DNA of 64,000 nt from an uncultured Bacteroidota bacterium (GTDB lineage: Bacteria; Bacteroidota; Bacteroidia; Flavobacteriales; Flavobacteriaceae): positions 55,526 to 119,525 of the forward strand of contig CACIKV010000003.1 of the NCBI GenBank assembly GCA_902587325.1. Reading direction: 5' to 3'. The notes beneath the pieces are model-generated. The model searched no databases. It saw only the letters and a list, made by a program, of their open reading frames with translations, and was not told where the DNA came from. Position numbers and translations under genes: made by a program. Shown here one piece after another: positions 36,685-46,800 of the stretch. Every line of letters begins with the position of its first letter. The stretch's first letter is position 1.

Positions 36685-37204
36685 TATTATTGTAAAATCT
36701 ATTTCTGAAAGATTAGATGAATTTATTAGAGGAAAACTTTCCGTAAGTGAGAGTAAAGTTGTTGTATCAAATCTAGTTGATATTTCAAAGTCAGTAAATA
36801 TTGAAATTGAAAATAAACTTGCAGTATTTCTTCTCAATATTGAAGAAGACAAAACAGCTAAGAATTTAAAATTTCAAAAAAATCAAACAGATCCGCCAAG
36901 AGTAACTGTTAATATATATATAATGTTTGCAGCGTATTTTAATAGTTCTGGATATCTAGATTCTTTAAGATACATTTCTTTGGTAATTGAATTTTTTCAA
37001 GCAAATAATGTGTTTACACCTCTAAATACACCTAGTGAAATAGATAACATGATTCATGTTGAAATATATAATGTAAGTATTGAAGAAATTAATAAGTTGT
37101 GGGCTAATATAGGAACAAATTATGTTCCATCAGTTGCATATAAAATAAAACAAGTTGTTTTTGATTCTAATTTATTATCTGGAATAACATCAAGAATTGG
37201 ATAA
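36677..37204 (+). CDS. DUF4255 tail-terminator protein (Pvc16/Afp16-like)
   Basis: A 175-residue protein of the DUF4255 family, the eCIS tail-terminator type that caps the top of sheath and tube. IIVKSISERLDEFIRGKLS, then NIEEDKTAKNLKF, and DSLRYISLVIEFFQANNVF are family features. The C-terminal YVPSVAYKIKQVVFDSN is the usual ending. It is the first particle gene and is embedded by overlaps on both sides. Confidence 0.85.
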   Translation: MIDIIVKSISERLDEFIRGKLSVSESKVVVSNLVDISKSVNIEIENKLAVFLLNIEEDKTAKNLKFQKNQTDPPRVTVNIYIMFAAYFNSSGYLDSLRYISLVIEFFQANNVFTPLNTPSEIDNMIHVEIYNVSIEEINKLWANIGTNYVPSVAYKIKQVVFDSNLLSGITSRIG

Positions 37205-37205
37205 T

Positions 37206-38030
37206 ATGAATTTGTATAAAAACACATTTCAATATCGAACATCTATAATCAAAATATTAAATGTTGATATCATGCACAATTATTTTGAAGATGGGATTTT
37301 TAAAAAATATGAAATTCAACCTAATTTAGAAACATTAAATCTTCTTAAAAATTATAATTTAATTTTTAAAAAAACTGAAACAGGTTTTGTTATTTTATTT
37401 CAAAAAGAAGAAAGATTTTTTTCTGAAAATTATTCAGATGAATTAAAGTTAATTTTTAAAATAAAAATTTTAGACTCCAATTTTCTTTCTTACACAAATC
37501 TTCCTTATTATAGTAGTTTAAATTTATCTTTAAAAAACTCTGATGATAGAATTGAACTACATGACGGAGATTTTGTAAATAAAACCTCATTGAACACGCC
37601 GTATGAAGCCGGTATAAACGGGACTATAAGTCTTACTATTAATAAGAGTAACGAAATTTTTGATCAATCTAATAAGTATGAGCCAAAAAATTTCTTAATG
37701 AAGTTTGATTCAAGAGATGTAAAGTTTAGGTATAATTTTATGGCTGATGATGATTTAAATATAAATTCACTTTATATTACTAATGAAAATAGATCATTAA
37801 AATACACTGATTTTAAAAAAAGAACACTCAGCACCGGGAAAGAAGTTCTTTCAATTTTAATAGATCAAAGTGTTAAGTTAAAAGAGAGATTTAATGACAA
37901 ATGGTTTTTGCATAGAAGCGATGATATGCTTTATGAACATTCGATTTTTCTTCCAAAACCTAGTTTAGATAAGATTCACTATGATAAGTCATTAAATATT
38001 TTTATTAACGATATGTATTGCAATATTTAG
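37206..38030 (+). CDS. conserved eCIS protein of unknown function
   Basis: About 274 residues from ATG 37206, which directly follows the DUF4255 stop. An upstream TTG at 37197 would add three residues. The pattern (YRTSIIKILNVDIMHNYF, QPNLETLNLLKNYNLIFKK, LKFDSRDVKFRYNF near 160-190) is one I associate with a protein that sits beside DUF4255 and sheath in Bacteroidota eCIS. It has no signal or membrane segment. A cap-adaptor role is a reasonable guess. Confidence 0.6.
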   Translation: MNLYKNTFQYRTSIIKILNVDIMHNYFEDGIFKKYEIQPNLETLNLLKNYNLIFKKTETGFVILFQKEERFFSENYSDELKLIFKIKILDSNFLSYTNLPYYSSLNLSLKNSDDRIELHDGDFVNKTSLNTPYEAGINGTISLTINKSNEIFDQSNKYEPKNFLMKFDSRDVKFRYNFMADDDLNINSLYITNENRSLKYTDFKKRTLSTGKEVLSILIDQSVKLKERFNDKWFLHRSDDMLYEHSIFLPKPSLDKIHYDKSLNIFINDMYCNI

Positions 38031-38065
38031 ATATTCAGCAACTTAAACAAAATTATTAACAAATG

Positions 38066-38095
38066 TTGATAACTTCTTTTAACGATAGTTATCAA
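38066..38095 (+). promoter_or_regulatory. inverted repeat upstream of the sheath gene
   Basis: TTGATAACT (38066-38074) and AGTTATCAA (38087-38095) form a perfect 9-bp inverted repeat with a 12-base spacer in the 108-base gap before the sheath gene. It could be a repressor site or a hairpin that attenuates readthrough from the DUF4255 operon. It has no T-run typical of a strong terminator. This is the only sizeable gap within the particle genes, so a separate sheath promoter here is likely. Confidence 0.45.
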
Positions 38096-38138
38096 ACTTT
38101 TACAATAATTATATATTTTTATTTAAATCTAAAAACTT

Positions 38139-39644
38139 ATGGCAACAACTTATAGTACACCTGGAGTATATATTGAAGAAAAAAGCTCTTTTGGCTCATC
38201 TGTAGTTGCAGTTGCAACTGCTGTCCCTGCATTTATTGGCTACACAGAAATGGCTAGTAGAGGTAATAAAAGTTTATTGAATGAACCTACGAAAATCAGT
38301 TCTATGGGACAATTTGAGGAGTTATTTGGTGGACCCCCTCCAACAAAGTTTAATATAACAATGGATGAGGAAAATGAACCTCAAGGCTTCAAGCTAGAAT
38401 TAAATAAATCTACGCAGTTTAACTTGTACTATGCCATGAGATTTTATTTTTCCAATGGAGGTGGTGATTGCTATATTGTTTCTGTTGGGGGATATGATGA
38501 ATCAATTGAAAAAGATAAATTAAATGATCCCAAGGGTGGTGGTTTAGCATCTTTAGAAAAACATCTGGAACCAACTATAATCGTAATACCAGACGCGGTA
38601 TTATTAGATTCAAAAGATTGTTATGCTCTGCAGGCAGATATGTTATCTCATTGTGGTTATAAAATGAAAAATAGATTTGCAATACTTGATGTAATTGAAG
38701 GTGATAAAGAAAGAACCTTTGATGATGATGATGTTGTTACAAAATTTAGAGAGGGTGTTGGTTCTAATTTTCTTGAGTGGGGTGCCGCTTACTACCCATA
38801 TTTAAACACCGCACTAATTTCAGGACCAGACCTAAATTTTACAAGAATAGAAAATTTAGAAGAATTACAAAATATATTAAATAAAGAGGTTGACGATAGA
38901 GTCGCTGCAGACTTACTTCCAAGTGCTAAGGGTGAAGCATTGAAAGCTGAAATTGAAAAAATACCTGAAGCTAAAGATGCTGCTGCAATTAAATCCCTGC
39001 AAGGTACATTATATGTTGTAAGCCCTAAGCTTCAGCAAATTTTAGAAACCATAAGCGATCAGCTTAATGTTATGAGTCCATCCTCTGGTATGGCTGGCGC
39101 CTATTGTATGGTAGATGGCGCTATTAATGTTGCAAAAGCTCCAGCTAATATTAGTTTAGCAAATGTAGTTTCTCCAACAGTTAATATTAATAGTGATAAT
39201 CAAGCTGATTTAAATCTCCCTTTAAACGGAAAGGCTGTGAATGCAATAAGATCCTTTCAAGGAAAGGGTACATTAGTTTGGGGGGCAAGAACACTTGAGG
39301 GTAATTCTCAAGATTATAGATATATTAGCGTTAGAAGAACAATGACTTTTTTAGAGCAAAGCATTAAATTTGCTGCTGAAGCATATGTGTTTAATCCTAA
39401 CAATGCTACAACTTGGTCAACCCTTAGAGCTACTGTCTCAAATTTTTTAACTAATCAATGGCAATCTGGTCTTTTAGCAGGTCAATCACCTGAAGATGCT
39501 TTTGAAATTGAAATTGGACTTGGCTCAACGATGACACCAAACGATGTTCTGGATGGCTTACTAAAAATGACAGTTAGAGTAGCTCTTACGAGACCTGCTG
39601 AGTTCATTGTAATAACATTCGAACAACAACAACAAAAATCTTAA
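38139..39644 (+). CDS. contractile tail sheath protein
   Basis: A 501-residue sheath subunit. The N-terminus TTYSTPGVYIEEKSSFGSS is the family hallmark, followed by AVPAFIGYTE. The C-terminal core has WGARTLEGNSQDYRYISVRR and LTNQWQSGLLAGQSPEDAF. The sheath shortens to drive the tube through the target envelope. Only one sheath gene is present, whereas Afp and PVC have several. The middle (about 60-330) is a long insertion domain, probably exposed on the particle surface. Confidence 0.95.
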   Translation: MATTYSTPGVYIEEKSSFGSSVVAVATAVPAFIGYTEMASRGNKSLLNEPTKISSMGQFEELFGGPPPTKFNITMDEENEPQGFKLELNKSTQFNLYYAMRFYFSNGGGDCYIVSVGGYDESIEKDKLNDPKGGGLASLEKHLEPTIIVIPDAVLLDSKDCYALQADMLSHCGYKMKNRFAILDVIEGDKERTFDDDDVVTKFREGVGSNFLEWGAAYYPYLNTALISGPDLNFTRIENLEELQNILNKEVDDRVAADLLPSAKGEALKAEIEKIPEAKDAAAIKSLQGTLYVVSPKLQQILETISDQLNVMSPSSGMAGAYCMVDGAINVAKAPANISLANVVSPTVNINSDNQADLNLPLNGKAVNAIRSFQGKGTLVWGARTLEGNSQDYRYISVRRTMTFLEQSIKFAAEAYVFNPNNATTWSTLRATVSNFLTNQWQSGLLAGQSPEDAFEIEIGLGSTMTPNDVLDGLLKMTVRVALTRPAEFIVITFEQQQQKS

Positions 39645-39681
39645 AAGTAAAATACTGTATAACATATAAAAAATTATAATT

Positions 39682-40152
39682 ATGGCATTACCAACAGCAG
39701 GAACAGGAGCAGAACAAGATCAATTTTGGCCCTTACCAAAGTTTTATTTCTCTGTAGATATAGGCAATTTTACTGACCTACCTTTTCAAGAGGTTAGTGG
39801 TTTAGACGTTGAAGCAGACGTGATTGAATATCGTCACGGTAACAGTCCAAATGCTGGCGTTATAAAAATGCCTGGCTTGAAAAAACATGGTGACATTACC
39901 CTTAAAAAAGGTGTTTTTGCTGATGATAATAAATTTTTTGAGTGGATTAATGCAATTGCTTTTAATACATATGAGAGAATGACAGTAGTTATTAGGTTAT
40001 TAGATGAAACAGCTGCTCCTAGAATGACCTGGACTTTAACTAATGCATTCCCTAAACAGATTACCCCAACTGACTTAAATTCAACAGCTTCAGAAGCTGC
40101 TATTGAAACAATTGTTCTGTCTCATGAAGGATTAAAGGCGGAGGTAGCATAG
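39682..40152 (+). CDS. inner tube protein (Pvc1/Afp1-like)
   Basis: A 156-residue Hcp-like tube subunit. FYFSVDIGNFTDLPFQEVSG near the start, VIEYRHGNSPNAGVIKMPG, and LKKGVFADDNKFFEW in the middle are conserved across eCIS tubes. It forms the hollow tube, which would carry the cargo. It is the likely major tube protein because of its position directly after the sheath. Confidence 0.93.
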   Translation: MALPTAGTGAEQDQFWPLPKFYFSVDIGNFTDLPFQEVSGLDVEADVIEYRHGNSPNAGVIKMPGLKKHGDITLKKGVFADDNKFFEWINAIAFNTYERMTVVIRLLDETAAPRMTWTLTNAFPKQITPTDLNSTASEAAIETIVLSHEGLKAEVA

Positions 40153-40168
40153 ATAATTTCACTTTAGG

Positions 40169-40660
40169 ATGATAGATCTCTCATTAAAAGATAACCGTCC
40201 TATAAGCTCATTTAACTTTTATGTAGGGTTAGAAGGTTCAGCAGTATTTGATAGTTTTCAGTCTGTTTCTGGTATTGGAGCAAGTATGGAAATGGAAAAG
40301 ATGGATGATTTTGGGCATGGAAATCAAATGTATTCTCTCCCTGGACAAGTTAAATATGAGCCTTTGGTTCTTAAGAAAGGTCTGTTAAAATCAAAATCAC
40401 CTCTGACAAGTTGGTGTTATGATTATTTATGTAAGCATAAAACTATATTCACTTGTTCACCAAAAACCATAATTGTTTGTTTAGTAGAAAGCCCAACATC
40501 TAACAAATTAGATTCTAAAAACATTGTAATGCAGTGGACTTTTTTTAACTGTATTCCTTCTTCAATAAAAATGGATGATTTTGATTCTCAAAATTCGAGT
40601 TTAGCTATTGAGACCGTGGAATTAACATACTCTCATTTAAGTTTTAATAACCCAAACTAA
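40169..40660 (+). CDS. second tube/baseplate-proximal tube protein (Pvc5/Afp5-like)
   Basis: A 163-residue paralogue of the tube protein. NFYVGLEGSAVFDSFQSVSG, then MEMEKMDDFGHGNQMYSLPG, then VLKKGLLKSKSPL keep the tube fold but with more divergent loops. In Afp and PVC a second tube protein forms the first tube ring that joins tube and spike. Confidence 0.85.
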   Translation: MIDLSLKDNRPISSFNFYVGLEGSAVFDSFQSVSGIGASMEMEKMDDFGHGNQMYSLPGQVKYEPLVLKKGLLKSKSPLTSWCYDYLCKHKTIFTCSPKTIIVCLVESPTSNKLDSKNIVMQWTFFNCIPSSIKMDDFDSQNSSLAIETVELTYSHLSFNNPN

Positions 40661-40873
40661 ATGACAGTTAAGATTAATCAACTTACTGTCAAAGGCAGTT
40701 TAGATGCTGAAAATAACTCCACAGATAAAGAAATTTTAAAAAAAAGTAACGATAAGGAATTTAATGCTTTAAAAAAATATGTAGATGCTCGAATTAAAAA
40801 TTCGTTCGACAAATTATGTGACTCCACAGTTCAGTTAATTTTAGAGGAGTTGGATAAAAGATCAAAATATTGA
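40661..40873 (+). CDS. DUF5908-like small eCIS protein
   Basis: A 70-residue protein that starts immediately after the tube-2 stop. KINQLTVKGSLD opens as DUF5908 members do (a short strand followed by a helix), then a charged helical segment ends in LILEELDKRSKY. Small proteins of this type sit in the Afp6 position of eCIS loci. The structural role is unknown. Confidence 0.6.
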   Translation: MTVKINQLTVKGSLDAENNSTDKEILKKSNDKEFNALKKYVDARIKNSFDKLCDSTVQLILEELDKRSKY

Positions 40874-40876
40874 TAT

Positions 40877-41569
40877 ATGTTTGAAAATTTTAGTTTTTTC
40901 GGATTTGTAGAAAAAATGGGTGTTGCTATTCCTTTACCCGCTCCTTATATTTTACAATCTAATCCTACTTCAATTGATGTGAGTGTTGCGAATATGGATT
41001 CGGATGATGCTAAAGATGCATGTGGTGACGATATGGTTGATAGTTCAGCATCTGACATTCAAAAAAGAACAATGTCAATTGAATTTATCCTTGATAATAC
41101 TGGTGCATTGCCTTATCCTCCACAAGCATGTTTTACGCCTGGGGCCTCAGTTTATTTGTCGATTCTTTTTTTAAAAAAACTATGTGTTGATCCTTACCCA
41201 GCGATTCATCAAAAGCCTGCAGTCAGAGTAGTTTGGGGCTTAGGTTCAATTGGATTATATGGATATGTTGAAAATTTTAATTATTCCTATACATATTTTA
41301 ATAGAAATGGAGTCCCTTTAAGAGCAAAAATTAATATGACAATAAAAGAGGTCCCTGATCCTAATGTTCGTTCATCAATGTCCTTATTTCAAAGCCCAGA
41401 TATTACAAGAATTCCCTCAGTTAAATCAGGTGATACACTAGTTGGATTCTGTGAGGAATATTACGATGATAAAAATTATTATTTAAAAGCAGCTGAGCAT
41501 AATAATTTAAGTTCATTTAGAAAAATTAATCCTGGAAGTACATTAGAATTTCCTCCAATTTCATATTAA
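40877..41569 (+). CDS. CIS tube adaptor with LysM domain (Pvc7/Afp7-like)
   Basis: A 230-residue baseplate-hub protein. The N-terminal part (ILQSNPTSIDVSVANM, then RTMSIEFILDNTGALP) and VRVVWGLGSIGLYGYVENFNYSYTYF belong to the contractile injection tube N-terminal family. The C-terminus SVKSGDTLVGFCEEYYDDKNYYLKA is a LysM-like domain. It connects tube and spike to the baseplate. Confidence 0.88.
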   Translation: MFENFSFFGFVEKMGVAIPLPAPYILQSNPTSIDVSVANMDSDDAKDACGDDMVDSSASDIQKRTMSIEFILDNTGALPYPPQACFTPGASVYLSILFLKKLCVDPYPAIHQKPAVRVVWGLGSIGLYGYVENFNYSYTYFNRNGVPLRAKINMTIKEVPDPNVRSSMSLFQSPDITRIPSVKSGDTLVGFCEEYYDDKNYYLKAAEHNNLSSFRKINPGSTLEFPPISY

Positions 41570-41570
41570 T

Positions 41571-43454
41571 ATGATTTCATTAACAAATACCCCTGGAGAT
41601 TCTTATAATGAAATAGTTTCTTACAAACTTGTGTTTGGGGGTGGACTTTCATTGATAGATATAAATAATAAAGATGTAATCTATTCAATAGAGGTACAAA
41701 AAAAAATAAATAAAATTAGCAGAGCAACAATAAAAATATATGCTGGAAACACAAATTTAAATACTTTTGATGAATCATCTAATTCTTCTTATCAACCTGG
41801 CGGTGAGGTTGAAATAAAATTAGGCTATTCTCAGCAAAACAAAACTGTCTTTAAAGGTATAATCCATAAGCAAAAGATATCAATTCTAGATGGTTACAAA
41901 AAAAATAAATCTAAAAGTTTGCTTGTTTTGGAATGTATTGATGAAGCAATAAAATTAACAAACTCTTACACTAATGAGATTTTTACAGACATGAGCGATA
42001 ATGAAATTATTGATAATATTATTTCTGAAAATGGTATTAGTGGGGGTATAGATAATTTAAGTTTAGGTTCGTTTTCAAGTAGTTCTTTTGAGCACGAAAT
42101 TTTCCCTAAACATAACTCCAATGATTGGAACTTTATTTTAAGGAGAGCTAGTCTAAGTGGAATGGTTGTTATTAACTCTGATAATTCAGTTAAAGTTACT
42201 TCACCATACTCCTCAATGGCTACGTCCCTTACTGCAGTTCAAACGATAAAAAATGGTGGGGGTACATTAAGCTTTACAGCTGAAATTGATTCTGAAAACC
42301 AATTTAACAGTGTAAAATTTAAATCTTGGGACCCTTTCGATGAGGAAGAAAGAAATAGTTCTGCTTCGGAGCCAAATTTGAACGTTCCCGGAAGTATTTC
42401 TCAATCTACTTTAAAATCTATCAATAGCCCATCATCAAATACAATTTTTTTTTCTCAACCTTTATCCTCTAACGAATTAAAAAAATTATCCGATTCAAAA
42501 ACTAAGGAAGTTAGATTATCTTCACATTCTGGATTTTGTGTTGTTAAGGGTGTCAATAACGTTGAGTTAGCATCAATTGTAAATCTTGATGGCTTTGGTG
42601 AGACAATTGATGGTCTAGTTTATATTAGTGGTGTTAAAAATAAACTTGTTGAGGGTATATACACAACTGAGCTAGAATTTGGAATAAAAAAAAGTTTTTT
42701 CACAAATGATTTATTAATTGATAAAAATCAAATAATAGATAAAGTATTTGGAGTCCATTTTGCTAAAGTTATAGAATTAAAGGGTGATCCTAATAGTAAA
42801 AATAGAGTTAAAGTAAAAATACCTTTTCTTAAAAATTCTGATGATGGAGGAGTTTGGGCAACATTATCAAACTTTTATACAACCCTAGGAGAAGAGAGTA
42901 CTGGAGGTTCTTTTTTTTATCCTGAAATTGGCACTCAAGTAATAGTTTCATTTGTTTCAGGAGACCCTCGCTTTCCTGTTATTTTGGGTTCAACTTTTAC
43001 CAAGAATGTTAAACCATATAAGGAAGATAGTATTGATGACTCAAACAATATTAAAGCAATAGTGACAAGAGAGAATTTAATGGTGGAGTTTGACGATGAA
43101 GTAAAAAAAATCACTATTCAAACTTCTGAAAACAATTCGATAATTATTTCAGAAGATGAAGAAAGTCAAGGTATATCTATCACTGATATTAATGAAAATA
43201 AAATAATTACATCTAAAGATGAAGGCATAAAAGTTATTACAACAAATTCAGATATATCTATTGAATCTGCAATGGAAATAACTATTAAATCTAAACGAGA
43301 TTTAACATTAGAATCTGAAGGTAATATTGTATTAAATGGTAATAATATTGAATGTAATGCAAAATCTAAGTTTAGTGCTGATGGATCATCTGGAACTGAT
43401 ATCAGTTCATCCGGTGCATTAACAATTAAAGGATCGACAGTTGCTATAAATTAA
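41571..43454 (+). CDS. VgrG-like spike protein (Pvc8/Afp8-like)
   Basis: A 627-residue spike. Residues 1-380 form gp27-like hub domains (GGEVEIKLGYSQQNKTVFKG and DNEIIDNIISENG). Residues about 395-480 form a gp5/VgrG-like OB fold (AKVIELKGDPNSKNRVKVKI and PEIGTQVIVSFVSGDPRFPV). The rest is a repetitive beta-prism (ITIKSKRDLTLESEGNIVL) that ends the needle. It carries the PAAR tip and pierces the target cell. Confidence 0.92.
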   Translation: MISLTNTPGDSYNEIVSYKLVFGGGLSLIDINNKDVIYSIEVQKKINKISRATIKIYAGNTNLNTFDESSNSSYQPGGEVEIKLGYSQQNKTVFKGIIHKQKISILDGYKKNKSKSLLVLECIDEAIKLTNSYTNEIFTDMSDNEIIDNIISENGISGGIDNLSLGSFSSSSFEHEIFPKHNSNDWNFILRRASLSGMVVINSDNSVKVTSPYSSMATSLTAVQTIKNGGGTLSFTAEIDSENQFNSVKFKSWDPFDEEERNSSASEPNLNVPGSISQSTLKSINSPSSNTIFFSQPLSSNELKKLSDSKTKEVRLSSHSGFCVVKGVNNVELASIVNLDGFGETIDGLVYISGVKNKLVEGIYTTELEFGIKKSFFTNDLLIDKNQIIDKVFGVHFAKVIELKGDPNSKNRVKVKIPFLKNSDDGGVWATLSNFYTTLGEESTGGSFFYPEIGTQVIVSFVSGDPRFPVILGSTFTKNVKPYKEDSIDDSNNIKAIVTRENLMVEFDDEVKKITIQTSENNSIIISEDEESQGISITDINENKIITSKDEGIKVITTNSDISIESAMEITIKSKRDLTLESEGNIVLNGNNIECNAKSKFSADGSSGTDISSSGALTIKGSTVAIN

Positions 43455-43461
43455 TTTAATA

Positions 43462-43878
43462 ATGAGTTTAAAAAATAAATCTTTTATTGGAATAGGATGG
43501 CATTTCCCACCTAGATTTAATAAAGAGACAAGAACAGTTGAAATGGTAAAAGATGAAGAAGACATTAGAGAAAGTATAACTATATTTATTGGAACGCGAC
43601 TTGGAGAGAGAATTATGAGATCAAATTATGGTTCAATTATTCATAGTTATACATATGAATCGATTGATGGTAATTCAATTAAAAATTTGTCCATGGAAAT
43701 TAAAATAAGCCTTCAGAAGTTTGAACCAAGAATAAATGTGATTGATGTAGATGCTACTAGGTCAGATTCAAATCAGGGTTTAATTAATTTCTATATACAA
43801 TATGAGATAATTGGAGCAAATGTAAGGGATAATATCGTTTATCCATTTTATATAAATGAAGGTACTGATATAAAATAA
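43462..43878 (+). CDS. gp25-like baseplate protein (Pvc9/Afp9-like)
   Basis: A 138-residue gp25/lysozyme-like baseplate wedge protein without lysozyme residues. IGWHFPPRFN, then SITIFIGTRLGERIMRSNYGS is the gp25 signature in which the LGER core contacts the first sheath ring. It nucleates the sheath. Confidence 0.93.
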   Translation: MSLKNKSFIGIGWHFPPRFNKETRTVEMVKDEEDIRESITIFIGTRLGERIMRSNYGSIIHSYTYESIDGNSIKNLSMEIKISLQKFEPRINVIDVDATRSDSNQGLINFYIQYEIIGANVRDNIVYPFYINEGTDIK

Positions 43879-43884
43879 ATTATT

Positions 43885-46800
43885 TTGAGATCAAATTTAA
43901 AAAACAATTTAAATCCTAAAAATTTGATTATTGATACTAATGATATCAAAAAGCTTATTTTATATGTATCTAAACTTTCAAAACAAATTAATTTTTATAA
44001 TTCCAAAAATTTAATTGATGGAAAATGGAATAATTTTTTTCTTGATGAAGCTTTTGTTTTAGCTGAAATTTCTAATTATGATATTAATTCTATTAATAAA
44101 GAAAGTTTAGATATAATTAAGAATCTTGATGATTTTATCTCTGACTCTCAAAAGCAAAAAATTTTAATTAATTTTTTCAATTTAATATATGATCTTTTAA
44201 AAACTATTGATTTGTGGTATACAGGGATTTCATTATCAAACATTACAAAAAAGCAGACTTATATTGAAACCCAGTTAGAACAAGCAATAAAGAACAGATT
44301 AATAGTCATCCTCAGAGAATTTTCGTCCTATGCAAACTATTTTAATAAACAAAATAAAATCAAGTGTGATTTTAAAAGTTTTAACACGATATGGAATTAT
44401 GAGGAAAATGAAGAAGATATTTTTCAAAATATTGGTTCAGAAAAATCTAAATTTTCCAGTGCCACTAAAAAACTAATTTTCTTGTATAGACCAATTTATG
44501 AAGTTGTTTTAACAATTCAATCTAAATCTTCTGACAAATTTATAAACTCACTCAATGACAAAGACGATCATGATCCTCATATTGGACTTCTTCTAGCTTT
44601 TTTTAATTTATACGAATATCCACGAAAAAAAATAAATGACTTTTCAACTGATCATCTGGATTTTTTTTATAAAAAAATTTTAAAACAAAAGCCTAGAGGA
44701 AAAAGTCCAAATAGGCTTTACATGAATATAGAAATTAATAATGATTTTGAATCAGTTTATATTCCAAAAGAGAAAGAAATTATTGTTGGTCAAGAGGAAG
44801 ATGGTAGTAACATCATTTTTACAAACGACAGAGAAATTAATTTAAATAATTCAAAGATTGAAGAAGTCTTTTCACTTTTTGTTAGTGATTTAGATAAAAT
44901 AGATTATGATTCATCTTACAACTTAATTTCGAATATTTATAAGAAATTTCATATAAAATCAAATTTAGAAATCAATAGTTTTAATGAAAATAATTTTTCA
45001 TTTTCTTCTCTAGGAGAGGATCAAATCTCTAAGACAAATGAGGAAAAAACAATGGATATAGCCGAATACGGTTTCGCTGTTTCATCACCTATATTTATTT
45101 CAGAAAGATCTAATAAAATTATAGATTTTAATTTATACTTAAATATTGATTCTGTCCAATATCTTTCTAATTTAATAATTGACATTTCAAATCAAACTGG
45201 TGAGTCAGAACAAGCTATATTTAATAGAATTTTTTCAAATGCTTTTACTATTGAATATACTGGTGAAGGGGGATGGGTTAATTCGCCTGATTATAAAATA
45301 ATATATCCTGAAGATTGGTCAAATGGTATTTTATCAATCAATTTATCTATAAAAAAGAGTGATCCAATAATTTCAAGGTATAACGAATCTATACACGGAA
45401 AAAAAATTAATACTGATCTGCCTGTTTTTCAATTCACTATTAATTCAGAGGGTTTTTATTACCCATACTCGTTTCTGAGCGGACTCGAGATATATAAATT
45501 AGAGCTAAAAATCGAGGTGGATAATTTAACTAATATTACTGCATTTAATGATTTTGGAGGTGTTTCATTGGATGGAGATTATGAGATGTTTGGTCCTTCA
45601 CCAAAACTTGAATCGAAGTTGTTAATTGGCGCTTATGAGCTTTTTGTTAAAAATGTAAATAATATTTCAATTCATTGGGATTTTAAGAATCTGCCCACTC
45701 AAAACTTTAAAATATCTGAATACTATGATGGTTATAATGATAATCTCAATAATAGTTCTTTCAAAATTAAATTTGATGCATTGTCTGATTACAAATTCAA
45801 TAGAAATAAAGAACAAGTAGCCGAATATGATTTATTTGAAATTAATGATGATAAGTCAGTTTCAAAAAGTAGACATATTGATATAGATAATATTGGAATT
45901 TTTAAAATTTTAGTTAATCCTGATCTTAGTATGGAAGATATCAAAGATTTTAATAATAATAAGGAATCAGGCTTTATAAAAATCGAATTAATAAATCCTC
46001 CAATGGGATTTGGATTTGATCAATATTCTAAAGTTATGAATAGTTTTGCTGAAAAGAATGCAAAATTAGTTTCACAAAAAAAATCAATTAGTTTTAAAAA
46101 ACCTAATGAACCATTTTCTCCATCAATATCAAATTTATGTATAGATTACTCTGCATCTGATGTAATCGATTTTCAGAACCAAGAAAAATCATTGACTAAA
46201 TTCTTTATTAATCATCCATTCCAAGGCTATATAAAAAGTGAAAATAATTCTTCAAGCTATTCTAATCTTGTCCCAAGTTTTGAAAATAAAGGCGAACTTA
46301 TTTTGGGATTTTTAGATGTAAAACCAAATCAGTTTTTAAATATATTTTTTGAAATAAATAAAAATCAAACAGTTGATTATAATTTCAGTACAAATCTTGA
46401 ATTTCAATACTCTAGCCATACTGGTTGGAAGAAACTTGGTAAAGAATCTGTAATTTTTGATGAAACTTATAATATAACCAAAACTGGTGTTTTATGTTTG
46501 AAATTAAATAATGATATCTCAACAAAATCTATAATTAGTAATAATGATAATTTTTATATAAAAATTTGTTCAAATGATAGAGTAGATCAATTTAGCTTAA
46601 TAAAAAAAATAATTCTCAACTCTTTTTTAACAACACAAATTTTAAATTCTAAAAGTTCAAATAAAAAAATTCCCCCTAATTCTACTAAAGAATTTAGTGA
46701 GAGTATTAAAGGTATAATGAGAATAAATCAACCTTTGTCATCATTTGGAAGTTCGCGTCAAGAATCAAACCTAGAGTTTTATCAAAGAATAAGTGAATCA

